A stretch of 64,000 nucleotides of DNA from Salvia splendens (Eukaryota; Streptophyta; Magnoliopsida; Lamiales; Lamiaceae), in the NCBI RefSeq assembly GCF_004379255.2, contig NC_056032.1, positions 31,221,322 through 31,285,321 on the forward strand. Direction: 5' to 3'. The notes under the pieces are model-generated. The model had not been told where the DNA came from and did no database searches. It saw only the letters and a list, made by a program, of their open reading frames with translations. Of this stretch, positions 44,046-56,024 are shown piece after piece. The position numbers and the translations under genes were made by a program. Every line of letters begins with the position of its first letter. The stretch's first letter is position 1.

Positions 44046-44201
44046 GAGTGAACTATATAAATGGTACATGATCTTACTTTATTTTACCCATAATAAAAAT
44101 AAACATAGGTACCAAACATATGATTTTTTGTTTATGGAGGATATTTTTGAAAATTTCAATTGAATAGTACCAAACATGTGATTTTTTTCTTCCTTTCTTA
44201 T

Positions 44202-44283
44202 TGATGCACTTTTAATTTGCACTATAAATACCTGCAAGTATACAGAGTGAGAATAGTATAGCTAAAGGTTAGTACCGGATATC
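44202..44283 (-). repeat. Terminal fragment of the left (3') LTR
   Basis: These 82 bp match 56025-56106 closely (for example ACCTGCAAGTATACAGAGT). Beyond 44283 the similarity stops and a putative solo LTR begins. Confidence 0.75.
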
Positions 44284-44287
44284 TAAA

Positions 44288-45442
44288 AGTCACACCCCAA
44301 CTCCTCAGACATATATACTAATTACAAATTAAAGTAAAAAAAATCAAATATTAATTACATCACCATCCAACTACTATAATTACAAAAATCCATCATTTAT
44401 TAGGCTTATTTACAAATATTCTAAATCAATACGTATAACCATAAACAATTTCGTATCCATATGCATATCCTCTATGTTCAATTTATTATTCTGTGACTAA
44501 TCAAGTCTCGTATCTGCCCGAGATTCCTCTATGACCCGAAGGTCCCTCTGTAATTGGACACATAGGTCCCTTTATATTTGACCCGAAAGTCCCTCTGTAA
44601 TTGGACTCATAGGTCCCTCTATAATTTCAGATCCAAAGCAATACCGTCACAGATCCTCTTTAATCACATGATTCATGTACTTTCAATGCCATATGCAAAA
44701 TTTATTAATTCTATCAACTGTGTATCCATATTATATTCTATTAAATAATTCCAATACAATATATATACATATCTATTACACGAATCATATATTCATATCA
44801 TATTCAACTATGTAAACAAAATATTCACTGTAATTTAACACATAACAATTAACCACGTACCATTTATAAAAAGTCTGATTTATACACATCTACTCCTACC
44901 AAAGATTCCAAGTTTTGCTTTACAGCTCTCGAACATCATGAGCCAAAAGATCACCATTTTTTTTTCTTATTTCCTTCTCCCTCCTAACTCTCTGTATTTT
45001 TTCTATTTTTTCTCTTATGTTCTCCTCCCCTTTTTATTATTCTCCCTCTCAATATAAAAAGATTCATCTTCACCTTACTACACACGTCAAATGTATGAGA
45101 CGTTAAGGCCAACTCTTCCTCTTTCCTTTCTTACACATGTCCCTATGGGTAATCAAATATATACTTTATCAAAGAAATCAAGCTACATGTATAAATACTT
45201 TAAAATATTGGACAACATTTCTTATACAAACACATGCACATATATATAGTTTTGCTACTTTCATTAGTTAAACCTTTAAATTGGTATATACATTTATAAT
45301 ACACATACTTAGTTTAATTATACTGAACTATATAAATTTAATATAATACCATATTGCTTATAAATATCATATCCATATTATTATTTACAAAATAATTTAC
45401 ATAAAATATAAAATAATAACTACTTTGATCAAGGATGTTACA
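44288..45442 (-). mobile_element. Probable solo LTR of a chromovirus-type element
   Basis: On the minus strand it begins TGTAACATCC and ends GGGGTGTGACTT, close to the TGTAAC...GTGACA form of chromovirus LTRs. Inside, a short tandem motif (GGTCCCTCTGTAATTGGAC) repeats at about 44550-44625. No matching target duplication is seen, and the last bases differ from the expected ACA. Confidence 0.4.
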
Positions 45443-46906
45443 TTATCTCTCACTCTCAAAGTGTATAAGGATAAAGTGTATTAGCACTTAAATCATGCAT
45501 CATGCAAAGTTTACCATAGGCTTGCTCAAAGTCTAATCCCTCCTCTACTAGATGTGATTAAGCATCAAAAGTCCGAAAGGTTTTTATTTTTGGTTATAAT
45601 GTAGGTTCTTTGGTAGGTGAAGAATATTTGGCTAAAAAGTGACTCAAAATAAAAATATCTCAAGTAGAGTTAAAATGACTCCACTTTTCTAAAAACCAAA
45701 GACACTTCTAACACATTTTTCTCATTCAACTCACTTTCCAATCCTTAAATTTTTCTTTTCTTTTCACAACATTTCTTTCTTTTTCTTTTTCTTTTTTTTC
45801 ATAAGCATCCTTTCTAAGATCAAGCACATATTTTGAATTTTTCTATTTCACAACTTGCACTTTTTCTACATTTAAGCACACTACTTTTATAATTTCCTCC
45901 TTATCTCTCTCATTCATTTACAAAAGATAATAAAACTATACTAACCCAAGGAATTGTCCCCATTTATTTTGGCTTCCAAAGAATAGGCTAAAAGGCTCAA
46001 AATTGTCTCCAAATGGAAAAATTTGAGATGATCGAAAATTTGGGAATAAAAGTAGCTAAGAAAAGATGGCCTACCATCCTCTTTCATCAACTTAAACACT
46101 ATGTAAACTTAGGCAGACTAGGAGCTAGTTCTAGAAAAATATACATGCATGTAGATAAATCACACAAGAAAGAATTTAGGCTCAAGTCTCACAAGGTATA
46201 AGCATGATTCAAGGCGAACAAGTAATTCACTAATTATGCACCTTTTCACCAAACCATCATATCAAAACGTCAAGCCATATTTAATCAAAGATTAAAATAA
46301 CTTCATATCATTGGCAACTCGGTCTAATGTGTCCCTAAGCATGCGTGTTTCTAAGTTCTTTATGCTATGTTCATGACATGGATTCACCTTTGGGATTTTT
46401 AAAACAAAAACTTAAACTAAAACCCTAAAAACAAAAACCCTAAACTCACGGTCCACCACTTCATCCTCCTAAACTTATTTACAACAAAGTGTAAAATAAG
46501 TTTATAGAGTCGGTAGGGACCTGAGTAAACTACTAAAAAGAAAACATACCTTCAAAATTTTCGGGTAGAGGCTGGATGGGGTAAAAAATCGAAAAAATTA
46601 CGTTGGAAACTGCAATTGGGCGGCGGTCGCTGTCGCGAGTCAGAATGTTTCCAGAAGCTGGCCAGCGGGCCGCTGCGGACTCCGCAACGGTCGCTGGCGA
46701 ATGTCCAGAACCTGCGAAAATTTTTCAAAAATATGAAGACTAAATTAAACTAAAAAACTTAACCAAAAAATGAAATAAATGGTTGGGTTGCCTCCCAACA
46801 AGCGCTCTTTTATAGTCATTAGCTTGACTTTACCCTTTTTACTCCTTGGGTGGTTCTTCTAGTGTCACTTCCTCTTCCATCACCTTGTCCGAGCTATAGT
46901 ATTTCT
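45443..46906 (-). other. 3' non-coding region of the second Athila-like element
   Basis: No gene seen. The block GGTTGGGTTGCCTCCCAAC near 46781-46799 is commonly found downstream of integrase in such elements. CT-rich tracts lie near 45765-45800. Near 46615-46700, CGGTCGCTG/CAGCGG-type words cluster, as in the gag and LTR regions of the element. Confidence 0.6.
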
Positions 46907-48075
46907 TCACACGTTGGCATTGGCTTGGAACAACGTCCCATCCGGAGCTAGCAACTCAATCGTCCCACTATCATATATCTTCTTGATCATGTAAGGACCG
47001 GTCCATTTGGACTTCAACTTTCCGGGAAACAGAGAGAGTCTTGAATTGTGCAACAATACTACATCCCCTAAGGTGAGCTCTCGTTGACTAATCATCTTAT
47101 CATGGTAGGCCTTCATCCTTTCTTTGTAAGTAGATGAGCTATTGTAAGCTTCCATTCGAACTTCGTCCATCTCTTTGAGAAAAAGGCGCCTTTCTTCACC
47201 GGCCTTTTAGAAATCTTGTTTCAACTTCTTTACCGCCCAAAAGGACCTATACTCCAACTCAAAAGGCAAATGACATGATTTCCCAAAAACTAATTGATAA
47301 GGAGACATACCTATAGGAGATTTGTATGCGGTACGATATGCCCACAACGCATCATCCAAACGCAGTGCCCAATCCTTTCTATTAGTGCTAACTGATTTCT
47401 GTAGAACGGACTTGATCTCCCTATTTGCAAGCTCGCTCTTCCCATTGGCTTGGGGGTGATAAGGCGAGGTGACTCTATGCTTGACTCCATACTTGTCCAA
47501 TACGTTGTCTGGCCACCTATTGTTGAAGTGAGATCCTCCATCGTTTATGAGAGCGCGGGGTGTACCAAACCTACTAAAAATGTTTTTCCTCACAAATGCA
47601 GTTACAACTTTAGAATCATTAGTTTTTGTAGCAATTGCTTCCACCCATCTAGACACATATTCAACTGCAAACAAAATATATTGGTACTCCCCTGATTTTG
47701 GGAACGGTCCCATAAAATCTATCCCTCATACATCAAATAATTCTACCTCAATGATGGTGTTCATAGGCATCTCCTTCTTCTTGGATATTCCCTCCGTGCG
47801 CTGGCATTCATTTCATTGGAGCACAAAACTGGCGGAATCACGGTAAAAGGTTGGCCAATAAAACCCACTTTGTAGGATTTTGATGGCGGTCCTTTGCAAG
47901 TGTCCTCCAGTTGGCGACGAGTGGCATCTTTCCGCTATGGCTGGCCAATCTTCTTGCGGTACACACCTCCTAAGTATAGTATTTGCACATCTCTTGAACA
48001 AGTAGGGCTCATCCCAAAAATAAGATCTAACATCTCTATAAAATTTTTTCCTTTGATAAAGAGTAAGATCGGGAG
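46907..48075 (-). pseudogene. Athila-like integrase, broken
   Basis: The minus-strand start near 48075 reads PPDLTLYQRKKFYRD, then FKRCANTILRRCVPQ, the zinc-binding part (RCHSSPTGGHLQRTAIKI, with a stop where a Cys is expected near 47822), and the catalytic core from 47713 ([40 protein letters not shown]). The C-terminal part has DKMISQRELTLGDVVLLHNS and SLFPGKLKSKWTGPYMIKKI. Stops lie near 47822, 47730 and 47205. The enzyme would join element DNA to the host genome; this copy is dead. The frame upstream is cut by the copia element at 48076. Confidence 0.9.
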
Positions 48076-49541
48076 GGTGTGCTGGGGTTTGGAGCCCCTT
48101 GCACAGCGGAAGTCATGCATTCACAAATAAATCAGATCTACGGATCTATTTGACCGATTATGGGATTAATTAACCACATGTTAAACACAGAATTGCATCC
48201 AACAACGCACATAATTCATGTAAAAGGAATAACAACCTAAAACATGAATTCCTACGGTTTAGAATTACCGATCTGATTCTCCAAAGAATCGACGATTGCT
48301 TGCGCCTTCTCCACGTGATGTTCTTCGTACTCAACCACAAATCTTCTAATTTGTATCCCGAACTCAGATAATGACATTTGGGTGGGCAAAGCTTGTCAGA
48401 ATCGAAAAGGGCTTGATTAGAAAGAAGACAGAATATCAGTTTTTTCAAAAACCGATTTTTCGTCCACTCCCACAGGGGAGCACGAAAATTAATGATTAAT
48501 TATAATTAAATCTCCTTTCTAATCTCCTTTATATAGAGTTATGATGGGCCAGATTAGGGATCCATGGAGGTTGAACTTGGGCCAAACCTGGTGGACTTTT
48601 ACTAATTAAATTGTGCCCCAATTTAATACAAATCCAATAGAATATTATTATCATCCACTATAGTATAATAATATTGACTGCCCGTCCAATCCCAAATTAC
48701 GAGTAATTCGGGCATTACCTCTTTAATTTATTATTTCCCGTGTTTAAGATATAAATATCCATTAATTAATTTAAGTCTGCTATTTGACTTTAATTAATTA
48801 ATATCTTTTTGCAAGAGTTGTCTAGTTCAAAATCTTTATTTATTATTCTGGAATAAATTCCAACCGGCCGGGTTTCTGAATAATAAAACCTTTTTCGAAC
48901 ACCTCTTGAGGATATTATCAAACTGGACTTACCCAGCACACGATTCATTGCAATAACAATACTAGCACCTCTAGACATTAATCACCACTACCCAAGATAT
49001 CAGGATTCTTGGATTGCGAAAAATCCGCACCATTTGACAAATCAAAGTAGTGCATAATCAATATCGTATGCTCAATGTTATGTCAACAATGATTAAGAAA
49101 TAACAATCACCGAGACCTCGTCTTTCAGTAAATAGCAAGAAAGACTTATCTCAACTGTTAGATCCTTCAGTGCTATACCACACCAGTGTCATTTATTTCC
49201 TAAGGTAAGGAAACATGCGGACTGACACTGCAACCTTTCACGATAGGTAGCCAAAGCCTATCTGGGTTGTGAAATTCTATTTCTCTTCTACAAAGGACCG
49301 ACTGCGTCACCTTCTGTGAATGTCGTTCACGACCAGTCTACTATGCAGAAGAATTAGACTTATTTGCTTCTTATACATTTAAATGTTTGAGAAACATCTT
49401 ATAAATGCATAAGCAAACACCAATGCGATAAAATTAATTCTTCTTGCCTTAGGTTAAAAGTGGATTGTAGAGTTTATTGTATACAAGCAATTCTATCCGT
49501 GCAACATGCTCGAAATATGCTTTTCAGTATACCAATCCTAA
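48076..49541 (-). repeat. 3' LTR of the decayed copia element
   Basis: 1,466 bp. On the minus strand it starts TGTTAGGATTGG and ends CCCCAGCACA; a polypurine tract AAGTGGGAGAT precedes it (about 49542-49552). Confidence 0.8.
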
Positions 49542-52314
49542 CAATCTCCCACTTATACTCAAAATCATGCTTTCGAGTATACCCACTGCCAAAACTCTCC
49601 CACTTATACTCTAAGCAGGTCTCGGGCCATGATACATCGAACTACCATACTTTTCACCTCATGTGTAAAACATGTTGCCATATAGGCATTTTGTGAAAAA
49701 TTCTGCTAGGTTGTTCTCTGATGATATCTTGGAAACCATAACGTCTTGCTGCGCACTTAATCCTTAATTAATTTCATACTTCATCTCTATGTGATTGCTT
49801 AGCTTTATCAGATCGTGTTTCCCTCGAGTTAGACACCTGGCTAGAGTAATCATAACAAAATATAATACTGATAGGCATACTCGGATTCACGGTCAAAGCT
49901 ATCAGGAAATTACTGAGATGAACAACTACCTTAGCAGTTTCCTAAGAAACTACACTTGTAATTTTCATGATAGAGTCTGTGATGTAATCACACTCCTTCA
50001 TGACTCAGTTTTCAACTCCTAACGCTAACACATAGTCAGAGGATAACTCGATCATCAATCAATTATAAAATCGAATCGATGTAACTTAAAGGACATAACA
50101 TGGATGTCTGGTAAACTAGAGCATACCGTTTAGTCTTTTTCAAGCACTATAGTATATTCTTTACCAATCCTACGTCCTTGGCCATGGTTAATATGATATC
50201 AAGCTTCTATGCCAAAAGCAAAGCTAATATCTAACTTAATACACATCATAGCATATATGAGACTTCCAATTATGGAACTTGTCTCATTCTTCTTGATCTC
50301 ATTCAATGTCGAAAAACACTTGACTAGAGACAAAATAATTCCGTCTAGAAAAAGAAAAACTTTTTCTTGGAATTTTTAATGCTAAAGTGTCTAAGTATTG
50401 TGTAGATGTAGGATTCTTTAAGAAAACATACATTCTTTTTATAGCAATCTAATGACACAGATGCTTAGAATGTAACTAGATTATCTTAAATCCATCATCC
50501 TTAAACTGGGTAGACGACCAGTTTCCTACGCTAGATAACCCTCTTAGTTGTTTATCAACTTTTATAGATGTCATCATCGTAGAGTACCAAGAATACCAAA
50601 TATAGTGCACTTTCAACTTTCTTGCCCTGTATTACATAACCATTAAGATGTTCCATGCAGATGATCTCCTCAAGACTTCTACTTAAAGAAAATTGTCTTG
50701 ACAATCATAGTACATACATCTTAATTTATGTAGGCTACAATAGACAATATACAGATCGACTTAGGCAAAAATGGCAGGCGAGAATATAATTCTCTCTGGG
50801 TATAACCCTTTGCCATTATTCTAGCCTTTTGAGATCCATGCTTACACTTGTAGGTCGACTAGCTCCCACTGACTGAAATAGTCTATGGGTAGTATCGCAA
50901 GTCTTGCAAACATTCTTGTCTATTTAAGATTGTTATTCAGAATCTATCATCTTATCAAGAATGATTATCTGAATAAGTCATTGCGTCCTTGTAGTTACAG
51001 GGATTATGTTCAAGTTGATCTAAGACTGAGTCTTAAGACTCTTTTAGACCCATGAACTTATTATGTTCGCAAAGAACGCTCCCACTACGACACGACTCTT
51101 ACAACCTTAGGTACAAACGTTGATTTTCTTAGTGTATAAGTTTCTAATGGTATGACTTCTTGGTTAAGATGGAAAATAGATATTCTCATTATCTTGAGAA
51201 TTATAATGTTAGTTAGGCTTGTAGTTCTCCTCATAATCTTCATCAAGGAATCTAGTATTCGTGTAAACAAACGCATATCTTGCCGTGAAGATTATAGAAC
51301 TTATACCTTTTCTATCATTTGGGACAACCTTAAAACATACCTCAGTACACAACTCCAATTACTTGGATACCTTTTCCAAAACATGTGTTGGAATAACGCC
51401 ACACCTTGAGATGTGCTGGACTAAACTTGCTTCTAGTCCACAACTCGTGTGTTGTAGAAGGTACTGATGTTATGATATTTTCTTTAAGGTATAACTCGTT
51501 GATTCCAACGTATATCCCATCAATGATAAGGTGTTATTGAGTAAAACTGTTCACTTATCGAACTTGTCTTCGAGAGACTTCGATATCTTCTTATATGACT
51601 ATCACATTTTTTAGAAGAATGCTTGGAGTAGTCAACTAGGGTTTAACTCCCACTACTGATCTTAACTCATTTGCTCGTCTCTCATGGTGTAAACCATTGA
51701 GACTTACTAGTCTTTCTATGTTGCATCTCTATAAGTATTCTGAATCCCTTGAACCACCAAAAGATTCTAACTTATTGTGCATCAACCAGACTTACCTGAG
51801 TTTCAAGCTATTTAACAAGTAAGCTGTTAAAATCTCGATAGTCACTTGAGTTAAACAAAATCAGTTTGAACAATTACTAAGTACTTTCTTGGCATTATGA
51901 TTAAGTACCATAAATACTTTATCATTCATTGTTTAAGAAGTTGAACTGTGGTGTTATACTCAATCTTTTGCAATTATATTGTTTAGATACTATGATGTAT
52001 AATTTATTTTTCTATGGTACTATTCGATCCACATTTCTCAATAATGCAAGCATTATAAAATGAAATTGAACATCGTAGAATCATAAATGAGTTTAGAAAC
52101 TGAATATAAATTCATTCTAAACAAGACTGTACCAATAAAACAAAATCTCTAACATCAAAACAAAACAATAAAGTGAGCATAAAAAATAGCTCCCACTGCA
52201 ACAACTGCCCAACTGGATGTAGATCTCTCATTTAGAAGTTGCATTGTTATCTAAGCCATTGTCCTTCTATATAAGAGGTCAATCCGACTTACAATGCATC
52301 TTCTCTTTGCCTTT
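49542..52314 (-). pseudogene. Eroded copia pol
   Basis: Open frames are short and broken, but around 50860-50480 the minus strand still shows pieces of copia RT in several frames: a KARxMAKGYTQRE-like word, DVKTIFF where DVKTAFL is usual, and EEIICMEHLNGYVIQGK where EEIIYMEQPEGF-type sequence is usual. The rest has no readable domain. Decay is far greater than in the copia element at 15234-42651. Confidence 0.55.
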
Positions 52315-52647
52315 TCACCAAATTTTTCTTGCCTTTCTTGCTTTCAGCAGGCATTGATGACAATTCAGCTCTTCCCTCTTTCCATTGCTAGTCTTCTGTT
52401 CGATTGAACTAAGACATAGGAAAGATACAGCCTTGATGAATTCGTCAGCTATCATGTTATCTTCCTCCAAAAGTAATAAAGTGAATACAATGCTGAAGGT
52501 TTCCAACTTTTCAGTAACAACCTTCTTGTACTCACTTCCTATTACATTTGGTGATGAACTGAGTGTAGAAACTATTTGAGTAACTGAATCAGAAGATTCC
52601 TCAAAACATTCTATCTCTTGTGGATATTCCAATAGAATCTGGAACAT
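52315..52647 (-). CDS. Uncharacterised 110-residue frame, possibly copia gag remnant
   Basis: An open frame from ATG 52647 containing FEESSDSVTQIVSTLSSSPN, EYKKVVTEKLETFSI and, near the end, a Cys-containing piece NCHQCLLKARKARKIW. Its place at the 5' side of a minus-strand copia element fits gag, and the tail could be a lost zinc knuckle. I do not recognise the domain with certainty. It may just be a chance frame. Confidence 0.25.
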   Translation of the reverse strand: MFQILLEYPQEIECFEESSDSVTQIVSTLSSSPNVIGSEYKKVVTEKLETFSIVFTLLLLEEDNMIADEFIKAVSFLCLSSIEQKTSNGKREELNCHQCLLKARKARKIW

Positions 52648-52659
52648 GCATTAAATGCA

Positions 52660-54495
52660 TTAGATGCTCGTCGGGGAAGTCCTCATTGATTTCTCGTGAT
52701 ACATCTTCTCCCTCTACCAGATGCTCCTATCGAGACAAGTGATCCACTACTACATTCTCACATCCTTTCCTATCTCTTATCTCCACATCGAATTCTTGAA
52801 GCAGCAGGATCCACCGGATGAGTCTTGGTTTTGCTTCTTTCTTTGCAAACAAGTGCCTAATAGCTGCATGGTCAGTGTAAACAATGGTCTTAGTTCCAAC
52901 AGGATAGGCTCGAAATTTATCAAATGAATAAACTATAGCAGGCATCTCCCTTTCTGTAGTCGTATAATTAGCTTGTGCGGAATCTAAAGTTCTACTAGCA
53001 TAATAAATGACTCTAAAAATTTAATCTCTCTTCTGCCATAAAGCGGAACCAACGGCAATGTCGCTTGCATCATACATGATTTCAAATGGTTGGCTCCAAT
53101 CGGGGTGATGAGAATGAGAGCACTCACTAAAGCCTTCTTCAAATCCTCAAAAGCCTGCAAACATTCAGAAGTAAAATTAAATTTCACATCTTTTTCAAGT
53201 AATTTACAAAGAAGCTTAGAGATTTTCGAGAAATCCTTGATAAATCTTCTGTAGAACCCCGCATGCCCCAAGAAGCTTCTCACGGCCTTCTCGTTGGATG
53301 GGGGCGGTAATCTCCCAATGGTTGCAATTTTGGCTATATCAACTTCTATCCCTGCAGAAGATACTTTGTGACCTAAAACTATGCCTTCCTTCACCATGAA
53401 ATGACATTTCTCTCAATTAAGAACAAGGTTAGTTTCTACACATCTCTGCAAAACCTTAGCCAAATTGTCAAGACAATGATCATAAGACTTCCCAAAAACA
53501 GAAAAATCATCCATAAAGACCTCCTTCACATTCTCAATCAAATCATGAAAAATGACCATCATGCATCTTTGGAAAGTAGCAGGAGCATTAAATAAGCCAA
53601 AAGACATTTTCCTATAAGCATATATCCCGTAAGGGCAAGTAAAGGCAAACTTATGTTGATCCTCGGGAGCAATTGCAATTTGATTATAACCAGAATAACC
53701 ATCTAAGAAACAGCAGTAATCATATCCTCCTAATCTATCAAGTATTTGATCAATAAAAGGCAGAGGGAAGTGATATTTCCGAGTGACTGCGTTTAACATC
53801 CTATAATCAATGCAAACTCTCCAACCCGTGGCTACTCTCGTGGCAATCATCTCACCATCCTTTCCGGGCACTACGGTCATCCCCCCTTTCTTAGCTACCA
53901 CTTGTGTAGGACTCACACATTCACTATCCTATATGGCATAGATAATCTCTGCATCTAGCAACTTGATTACTTCTTTTCTCACTACATCTTGCATGATAGG
54001 ATTAAGTCCACATTGGTTTTGCACACGAGGCTTATGCCCTTTCTCAAGTAAAATCCTATGCATGCATGTGGTTGGGCTAATCCCTTTCAAATCACCAATA
54101 GACCATCCTATAGCAGACCTATACTTGTTTAGCACACACAACAACTTTTCACATTCTTTTTCACCCAAGGTAGCAGACACGACAACAGGGTAAGTGTTAT
54201 CTGGCCCTAGAAATGCGTACCTAAGGTGTTCCGGGAGTGGCTTCAATTCTACCTTAGGTGGTCCTCCTGGTTTTCCCAATGCCTTCTTTCTCTCTTCTTC
54301 TTCTTCTGGGATGCGCAATGGCAAGAATGTGTTCCCCTTTTGAGGGAATCTTTCGGGAAGAACCTCGAGTTCTGCAATCATAGCACACACATTAGCATCA
54401 TAAGGAGATGAATCAGAAGTAAGAGTAAAAGAATTTATGAGACAAGATTCTAAAGGGTCCTGAGTTTGGTGGTATGTGACTTCCACTTCCCCCAC
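52660..54495 (-). pseudogene. Athila-like RT and RNase H, broken
   Basis: From 54495: ELKPLPEHLRYAFLGPDNTY and WSIGDLKGISPTTCMHRILL. RT (53916-53000): GWRVCIDYRMLNAVTRKYHF, LPFIDQILDRLGGYDYC, the palm motif FMDDFSVFG, and HKVSSAGIEVDIAKIATIGR. RNase H: YRRFIKDFSKISKLLC, then after frame changes [15 protein letters not shown] and VVVDHLSR (52945-52727). The spacer start FPDEHLM lies near 52670. TAG near 53927 and TGA near 53412 break RT; further shifts lie near 52980. Catalytic Asp-Asp is kept, so inactivation is by stops. Confidence 0.9.
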
Positions 54496-54539
54496 ACAAT
54501 CCGTGACTACTTGGATGACGCTACACTCTTGATAGCCTT

Positions 54540-55203
54540 CTGATCCTTCATTCCCATGGAATTTCTAAGCGTCATAGATGTTGAAGGTGATACTCTTATT
54601 ATGCAATCGCAATGTTAGCTCTCCCTTCTGTATGTCTATCATGGCTCCCCCGGTGGCTAAAAATGGTCTTCCAAGTATCAAAGGCACTTTCTTGTCCTCC
54701 TGCATGTCCAAAACGACAAAGTCAGCGGGAAAAATGAATTCTCCTACTCTTACTAAAAAATATTCTAAAATTCCCCTTGGTGTTGTTGTGCTTCTATCTC
54801 TACCATTTGCAAGGTGATCGAAGTGGGACGGATGTTGTCAATGTTGAGCAGGCATTAAATTAATACTTGATCCAATATCACACAATGCTTTACCTTCTAC
54901 ATTATTTCCCAAAACACAAGATAATGTAAAACTCCCTGGATCTTTGTGTTTGGTAGGCAAACCCTTCTGAATTATAGCACTGCAATTCTCAATTAAACCC
55001 ACAGTCTCGTATTTCCCCCACTTTCTTTTCTTAGCGACCACATCTTTCAAGAACTTGGCATAGTTGGGCATTTGTTGCAGCGCCTCCACTAGTGGAATGT
55101 TGATGTGGACCTTGCTCATGACATCCAAAAACTTGGTAAACTGGGCGTCTAGCTTTTTGCTCTTCAACCACTGAGGATACGGAATGGTGGCAGTATTGGG
55201 CAA
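54540..55203 (-). pseudogene. Athila-like protease, broken
   Basis: 55203-54838 reads PQWLKSKKLDAQFTKFLDVM, YAKFLKDVVAKKRKWGKYET, KDPGSFTLSC and ALCDIGSSINLMP, the Athila aspartic protease start (D-I-G at the active site). A frame break at 54838 leads to VPLILGRPFLATGGAMIDI and LRLHNKSITFNI near 54700-54570, the protease end. Confidence 0.88.
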
Positions 55204-55305
55204 CTGAGGATCTGGGGACTGACGCTCTGGTGGCAGACCGCTGCGAAGAGGTACAGCGGCCGTTGGCGACAGCTCTGTATCTGTGTCCGAATCGGGCTCG
55301 GCTGG

Positions 55306-55911
55306 CTAGGAAGCTTCTGGAGGACCGCTGTGGAAGTGTGCAGCGGGCCGCTGGGGTTGATCAGTGGCTGGCGTGAGGTCAGTCGGCTCATGTTCTCTAT
55401 CTTTCCTTCCCCTGCCTAAATCTGATGCTTGTAGAGGCTGGTATGTGGTCCCGCTACGAAGCTGCACGGCGTGACACTTTCCGTTTGGATTGATCTCTAG
55501 AAAGCTGGGAAGTGTCCCTGGATTGTGCTTGCTCCATATGGCAGTGGCCAGAACCCCCATATTAAATTCCAACTCTCTTACTTGTGCGGCAAGACTTGCC
55601 AATCCTTGCTCTAATAGGCTAGTGTTCCTTTCCAAATTGATCAACCTCTGATTTGTCATCTTCCTATTTTCCTGAACCTCGATGATGCAGATTTCTAACA
55701 GTTCCTCCCATTTGGAGCGGGATTGCTCTTCCATACCTGCACGCATTTCAAAATTTTCATTAGCATAATAATCATGTGCATCGTATGAATAATCAAAGCA
55801 GTCTGGGTCATAGTATGATCCCCCGTCGGGGCTATAACACTCTTCGTAATACCCTCCTTGCTGCTCATTATTGTAACCGTATGGACTCTCCATTCCTGTG
55901 AAGAAATCCAT
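55306..55911 (-). pseudogene. Shortened Athila-like gag
   Basis: 201 residues from ATG 55911, about 90 bp after the primer site. The first 55 or so residues are Tyr/Asp-rich (YYEECYSPDGGSYYDPDCFD). The rest matches the Athila gag end: SLAAQVRELEFNMGVLATAI, GTLPSFLEINPNGK and QLRSGTTY. The capsid core (ALPFxLxGxAxxWL type) is missing. The frame is open up to 55306. It could be an internal deletion or a non-autonomous family type. Confidence 0.75.
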
Positions 55912-56000
55912 TAAAACAAAAAGGAAATAAAAATGAAAGCAGTAAAATCCAAATTAGTAAAATTGTCCGTTTGAAGATATAAATCACAAAGTGAATGTAT

Positions 56001-56018
56001 TCCCCGGCTACGGCGCCA
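56001..56018 (-). other. Primer-binding site, tRNA-Asp type
   Basis: On the minus strand TGGCGCCGTAGCCGGGGA lies a few bases after the LTR end (GCATCA). It matches the site at 18088-18105 except for one base. Confidence 0.85.
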
Positions 56019-56024
56019 AAAACT

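Larger units (their letters stand above)
48076..52647 (-). mobile_element. Decayed Ty1/copia element inside the second Athila-like element
   Basis: It separates the Athila spacer (near 52660-52720) from integrase (48075). A 3' LTR lies at 48076-49541 and an eroded pol to its right. The right end has no LTR: Athila sequence begins almost directly after an unexplained ORF, so the 5' LTR and part of the element are deleted. Confidence 0.75.

Noticed and set aside
44197..44201. CTTAT as target duplication of the second Athila-like element
   Set aside because: The only right-hand match lies at the edge of MULE-C and is explained by that element's own duplication.
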